From: Candidatus Omnitrophota bacterium
Lineage (GTDB): Bacteria; Omnitrophota; Koll11; Duberdicusellales; 4484-171
Assembly (NCBI GenBank): GCA_030692055.1
Contig: JAUYCY010000104.1
Span: 1-17,285 of the forward strand
Direction: 5' to 3'
DNA length: 17,285 bases
Of this stretch, positions 14,435-17,285 are shown piece after piece (position 1 is the first letter of the stretch; every line of letters starts with the position of its first letter). The notes under the pieces were generated by a model that had not been told where the DNA came from, made no database searches, and saw nothing but the letters and a program-made list of their open reading frames with translations. Made by a program: the position numbers and the translations under genes.

Positions 14435-15526
14435 TTAGGATTTGTATTTATAATACGCATTACAGGCTCCTTCGCTGGAAACCATACAAGGCCCAACCGG
14501 ATTATCTGGTTGGCAAACCCGGGAGAATAACGGACAAGCTAAAGGAGAAATCAGGCCCTTTAAGACATCGCCGCATTTACATTTTGCCTCCTGCCTCCTG
14601 CCTTGTGCCTTGTGCCTAATACAAAACATTTTTTCTGCATCGAATACAGAATATTCATCTCTTATATTCAGCCCGCTTTGGGGAATTTTTCCCAAACCCC
14701 GCCAAGGGGCATCAGCGATATTAAAAACTTGCTTGATTTTTTTCTGCGCCCGGAGATTGCCTTGTTTAGTGACTACGCGCAGATATTGATTTTCTACTTT
14801 GGGCTTGCATTCTACAATTTGTTTTACCAGAATATATATCCCTTCTAAAATATCTAATGGTTCGAAACCTGCGACACAACAACCTATTTTATATTTACGC
14901 GGAATAAATTCATAAGGCCTGGCTCCGATTATGGCAGAGACATGCCCTGGGCATAAAAAACCATTGAGGTTTAGTCTTTTATCCCTAACCAGAAAATCCA
15001 TAGCAGGAGGGATGAGTTTTAAGGAAGAAAGGAAGAAGAGATTTTTAAATTTTTCTTTTTTTGCCGTGATGATACTTAAGGCAATTGTCGGAGCGGTAGT
15101 TTCAAAACCCACGGCTAAAAATATAACCTTTTTATCCGGATTAAGCCTAGCAACATTAAGACTATCTAAGGCAGAATAGACCACTTGTATTTGGCCGCCT
15201 TTGGCCCTTTCTTTTTCTAGGGTTGATTTTTCACCCGGCACGCGCAACATATCTCCAAAGGTTAAAATAATATTCTCTTTGTCTTTTGCCAGCTCAATTG
15301 CCTGGTCAATATAAACTTGCGAACTTACACACACTGGGCAGCCCGGTCCGGCAATAAGGTTTAAGTTTTGCGGTAATAATCTATCCAAGCCAAATCTATA
15401 GAAACTCTGGGTATGCGTACCGCAGACCTCCATAATATTTATCTTGGCCTTTGACGCAATTTCTTTGATTTTCTTTGCTACTGCCTGAATTAGATTTTTA
15501 CTACGGAATTCATCAATGTATTTCAT
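14435..15526 (-). CDS. hypD: Hydrogenase maturation factor HypD
   Basis: HypD is the redox scaffold that, with HypC, holds the iron while CN and CO ligands are added for the [NiFe] centre. The 363-residue chain has EVCGTHT with C35, GPGCPVC with C63 and C66, GHVSAIIG (194-201), VAGFEPLDIL (218-227), and a C-terminal cysteine-rich cluster region: CKCGDVLKG, CPLFSRVC and GPCMVSSEGACNAYYKY. All the expected cysteines are present. Residues 304-314, just before the cluster region, are encoded by a heptanucleotide repeat, in a linker that is variable in the family. The ATG at 15526 overlaps the hypC stop by 14 nt. It is followed by a 108-nt gap before the PilZ gene, with no clear terminator. Confidence 0.96.
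   Translation of the reverse strand: MKYIDEFRSKNLIQAVAKKIKEIASKAKINIMEVCGTHTQSFYRFGLDRLLPQNLNLIAGPGCPVCVSSQVYIDQAIELAKDKENIILTFGDMLRVPGEKSTLEKERAKGGQIQVVYSALDSLNVARLNPDKKVIFLAVGFETTAPTIALSIITAKKEKFKNLFFLSSLKLIPPAMDFLVRDKRLNLNGFLCPGHVSAIIGARPYEFIPRKYKIGCCVAGFEPLDILEGIYILVKQIVECKPKVENQYLRVVTKQGNLRAQKKIKQVFNIADAPWRGLGKIPQSGLNIRDEYSVFDAEKMFCIRHKAQGRRQEAKCKCGDVLKGLISPLACPLFSRVCQPDNPVGPCMVSSEGACNAYYKYKS
14586..14617. repeat. Heptanucleotide repeat inside hypD
   Basis: On the plus strand GCCTCCT occurs twice (14586-14599), then GCCTTGT twice (14600-14613), then a partial GCCT. About 32 nt, 4.5 units, encode RHKAQGRRQEA in HypD, immediately before the C-terminal cysteine cluster. Confidence 0.85.
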
Positions 15527-15722
15527 TTATTAACCCCAAAGTCTGCCTTGCCATCTTAGGATTGACTTTTTGAATGGCGAATCCGGCATGGACAATGACA
15601 TAATCGCCTAAATTTAGCTGCGGTAACATTTGAATATTTATTTGCCGACGCAGCCTTCCTGTTTCAACCTCGGCAAAGTCCCCTTTAATTTTTTTTACCC
15701 GCATCGGTATACCTAAACACAT
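15513..15722 (-). CDS. hypC: Hydrogenase maturation chaperone HypC
   Basis: A 69-residue HypC/HybG-type chaperone. It starts MCLGIPMRV, where Cys2 binds the iron intermediate and the hydrogenase large subunit, and carries the family's second signature GDYVIVHAGFAI (39-50). It is slightly short for the family but complete. The ATG lies 3 nt after the hypF stop, with a G-rich ribosome site formed by the last hypF codons, and its 3' end overlaps hypD by 14 nt. This is a tightly coupled F-C-D order. Confidence 0.96.
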   Translation of the reverse strand: MCLGIPMRVKKIKGDFAEVETGRLRRQINIQMLPQLNLGDYVIVHAGFAIQKVNPKMARQTLGLINEIH

Positions 15723-15725
15723 AAT

Positions 15726-16865
15726 TTAGCCCCCGAAGTTAGCAATTGCTGCCTGGCCCAAAGAAATAGCGGAATCATTACAAGATAAATTCTTCTGCGC
15801 GAATACTTGAAAATCTTTCTTATATAATAAATCTAAAATTAAACTTAGTAAAAGATTATTTTGAAACACGCCTCCGGATAAAACCACTTTATTTATCCTG
15901 GTTTCTTTTCTAAGAATTATACACATTTCTCTCGCCATTTCAGCCACGGTTAAATGAAACCGGTAAGCAATCTTTTCTTTTGCCTGCCTTGCTTTTAAAT
16001 CCGAAATTATTTCTTTAAACATTAAAGAAGGGTCTAAAATGTATTTATCTTTGCTCTTAATAATCTGGAATTTATAGCCCGCGGCTTGTAACCTGTAGCC
16101 CGTAGCTATCTTTTCTAACTCCATTGCTAATTCTGCCTCAAACTTAACTTTATATTTTGCTAAAACCAAACTTGCCACGGCATCAAATAGCCGGCCCATG
16201 CTGCCGGCTAAGGGAGAATTAAAATCGGATAAATACATATTTTTTAAGACCTGCCACTCTTTTTTGTTTATCCCTTTGACAAAATTAATTCCCAAATTTA
16301 AAAATCTCTCTTTATATATCCTGTAAAGCCAAATTGCCGCCAGTCTCCACGGCTCTAATATCGCCATATCTTGGCCTACAAGGGGAATTTCTTTTAAGTG
16401 CGCGCAACGGGTAAAATTTTTATAATCGCAAACCAAAAACTCTGCACCCCAAATTCGGCCATCATCGCCTAAGCCTGTGCCGTCAAAAGCCACGCCGATT
16501 ACTTTTTGATTTTTTAGCCCATTATCTGCCATACAGGAAGCGATATGGGCGTGATGATGTTGAATTGATTGTAAACTTTGAACTTTGAACTTTGAACTTT
16601 GAACATATTTAGTAGATTGATATTCGGGGTGCAAATCATAGGCAATAATCTTGGGATTTTTTTTAAGAAAATATTTTGCGTCTTTTTCAAATTTGGAAAA
16701 ATCCCGGGGGGTGCTTAAATCAGGATGCAACCGGCTTAAGTAAGCAAAATTACCTTTGGCAAAACAAAGAGTATTCTTTGTTTGGGAACCAAAGGCAAGA
16801 ATAGGTCTTTTTAGTGCAAAAGGGAGTCGTATTTTTCGATAAAAAGTTTGGTTATCCTGCCGCAT
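15726..16865 (-). CDS. hypF: Kae1-like C-terminal domain of HypF as a separate gene
   Basis: A 379-residue protein matching only the carbamoyl-transfer domain of HypF, which passes a carbamoyl group to the HypE cysteine. Motifs in order: ILAFGSQTKNT (22-32), DLHPEYQSTKY (77-87), the metal site HHHAHIAS (103-110), GVAFDGTGLGDDGRIWG (124-140), SMGRLFDAVASL (222-233), LSGGVFQNN (329-337) and NDSAISLGQAA (363-373). A full HypF is about 750 residues; the acylphosphatase, zinc-finger and YrdC-like domains are absent. The ATG lies 55 nt inside the 3' end of the aminotransferase gene, and no later ATG, GTG or TTG precedes ILAFG. Two heptanucleotide tracts fall in linkers. It is not obviously broken, since its frame is intact and it is coupled to hypC; the missing domains would have to be encoded elsewhere. 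Confidence 0.9.
   Translation of the reverse strand: MRQDNQTFYRKIRLPFALKRPILAFGSQTKNTLCFAKGNFAYLSRLHPDLSTPRDFSKFEKDAKYFLKKNPKIIAYDLHPEYQSTKYVQSSKFKVQSLQSIQHHHAHIASCMADNGLKNQKVIGVAFDGTGLGDDGRIWGAEFLVCDYKNFTRCAHLKEIPLVGQDMAILEPWRLAAIWLYRIYKERFLNLGINFVKGINKKEWQVLKNMYLSDFNSPLAGSMGRLFDAVASLVLAKYKVKFEAELAMELEKIATGYRLQAAGYKFQIIKSKDKYILDPSLMFKEIISDLKARQAKEKIAYRFHLTVAEMAREMCIILRKETRINKVVLSGGVFQNNLLLSLILDLLYKKDFQVFAQKNLSCNDSAISLGQAAIANFGG
16075..16106. repeat. Degenerate heptanucleotide repeat inside hypF, downstream tract
   Basis: Seven-nt steps on the plus strand: TAGCCCG, CGGCTTG, TAACCTG, TAGCCCG, TAGC. The 32-nt tract encodes residues 254-264 of the HypF domain (ATGYRLQAAGY). The units are more diverged than in the other tracts. 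Confidence 0.65.
16574..16604. repeat. Perfect heptanucleotide repeat inside hypF, upstream tract
   Basis: AACTTTG occurs four times in a row (16574-16601), followed by AAC. The 31-nt tract encodes residues 88-98 (VQSSKFKVQSL), directly between the conserved DLHPEYQSTKY and HHHAH motifs. Confidence 0.9.
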
Positions 16866-17285
16866 CTACCTTTCCCGATCATCTTTCTCTCTATGGAGGC
16901 CACTGGTATTACCCCGGACAGAGAATTAGTAAAAAAAACTTCGTCTGCCTGATATAAATCTCCGAGAGTAAACTTTCCTTCTTCTATCCTGATTTTATAT
17001 TTTCTGGCTAAGGCAAATATAACTTTTCTGGTAATCCCCGCAAGGCATCCACAAGAAAGACAAGGGGTAAATAAAACGTTATCCTTAACCAAAAATATAT
17101 TGCTCCGCGTGCCTTGAGAAATATATCCGCGGCTGTTTAAGACGATAGCCCCATCAAAACCCTTTTTCTTGGCTTCTAGATAACTCAATTCATATAAAAG
17201 CCGGTTTGCGATTTTAATCCGGATTAAAAAAGAACTTTCATCCTGCTTAAATGGATAAATAGCGACTCTAATTCCTTGCTGATAT
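16811..17285 (-). CDS. pabC: Class IV aminotransferase, aminodeoxychorismate lyase type, 5' end beyond window
   Basis: The reading frame is open at the right edge, so the N-terminus lies outside the window; 157 residues are visible. It resembles fold-type IV PLP enzymes, most like 4-amino-4-deoxychorismate lyase of folate synthesis. Counting from the window edge, RIKIANRL holds the likely PLP lysine (K24, codon 17213-17215), followed by GFDGAIVLNSRGYISQGTRS, SNIFLVKDN, LAGITRK and ADEVFFTNSLSGVIPV. The TNSLxGVIPV segment favours the lyase over branched-chain aminotransferases, but this is a weak distinction without the N-terminus. A TTG at 17188 is internal, not the start. Its last 55 nt overlap the start of the hypF domain in another frame. 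Confidence 0.8.
   Translation of the reverse strand, partial: YQQGIRVAIYPFKQDESSFLIRIKIANRLLYELSYLEAKKKGFDGAIVLNSRGYISQGTRSNIFLVKDNVLFTPCLSCGCLAGITRKVIFALARKYKIRIEEGKFTLGDLYQADEVFFTNSLSGVIPVASIERKMIGKGRCGRITKLFIEKYDSLLH

Noticed and set aside
14016..14438. A 140-codon plus-strand frame spanning the gap before the PilZ gene
   Set aside because: Most of it is antisense to the PilZ domain, and its product has no recognisable motif or convincing start.
11680..16604. CRISPR array or other phage-defence repeats
   Set aside because: The units are 7 nt, tandem without spacers, and lie inside coding frames. There are no cas genes.
15726..16865. hypF as a pseudogene
   Set aside because: The domain has all its motifs, no stop or frameshift, and is coupled to hypC. 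A decayed remnant would be unlikely to keep these.

Overview
The window looks like chromosomal DNA from an AT-rich, anaerobic, Gram-negative bacterium of a poorly cultured lineage; the mix of genes fits a group such as Omnitrophota, but that is an inference. A Gram-negative envelope is suggested by a beta-barrel-like protein with a signal peptide and a C-terminal phenylalanine, and by a membrane-spanning PilZ protein. A [NiFe]-hydrogenase maturation set (HypF domain, HypC, HypD, HypE) and a lysine 2,3-aminomutase point to anaerobic metabolism. Every gene I can support is on the minus strand, so transcription runs from high to low coordinates; plus-strand reading frames are shadows.

In transcription order: (1) 17285-14435, a compact block with the 3' part of a class IV aminotransferase (aminodeoxychorismate lyase type), a HypF reduced to its Kae1-like domain, HypC and HypD. 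(2) 14326-6513, a tightly spaced series: PilZ/transmembrane/coiled-coil/alpha-helical-toroid protein, an endonuclease III-family glycosylase, an outer-membrane beta-barrel candidate, an M20 peptidase, a PAC2 protein, a HAD phosphatase, HypE and a UPF0280 protein. HypE thus lies about 6 kb from the other hyp genes. (3) 6516-3199, a separate operon with its own consensus-like promoter and a leader ending in a terminator-like hairpin: two tandem D-Ala-D-Ala-ligase-like ATP-grasp enzymes and a lysine 2,3-aminomutase, coupled by 4-nt stop/start overlaps. (4) 2809-3198, a non-coding stretch with a promoter and a short direct repeat. (5) 2808-1, a secreted mosaic surface protein of at least 936 residues, open at the left edge, with Ig-like modules, an FN3 domain, a PPC domain and a FlgD-like C-terminal domain.

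The Hyp proteins would build the Fe(CN)2CO centre of a [NiFe] hydrogenase encoded elsewhere: HypF and HypE make the cyanide ligand, and HypC/HypD assemble it on iron. The N-terminal HypF domains are missing from the visible gene. The ATP-grasp/ATP-grasp/KamA operon is the best candidate for an undescribed pathway: KamA keeps the residues for lysine specificity and should make beta-lysine, which the two ligases could join to other amino acids.

A second theme is heptanucleotide repeat DNA inside genes. Four tracts of 7-nt units lie in coding sequence: two in hypF, one in hypD and one at the glycosylase/beta-barrel junction. The last ends the glycosylase just before the expected fourth cluster cysteine and encodes almost the whole signal peptide of the next gene.
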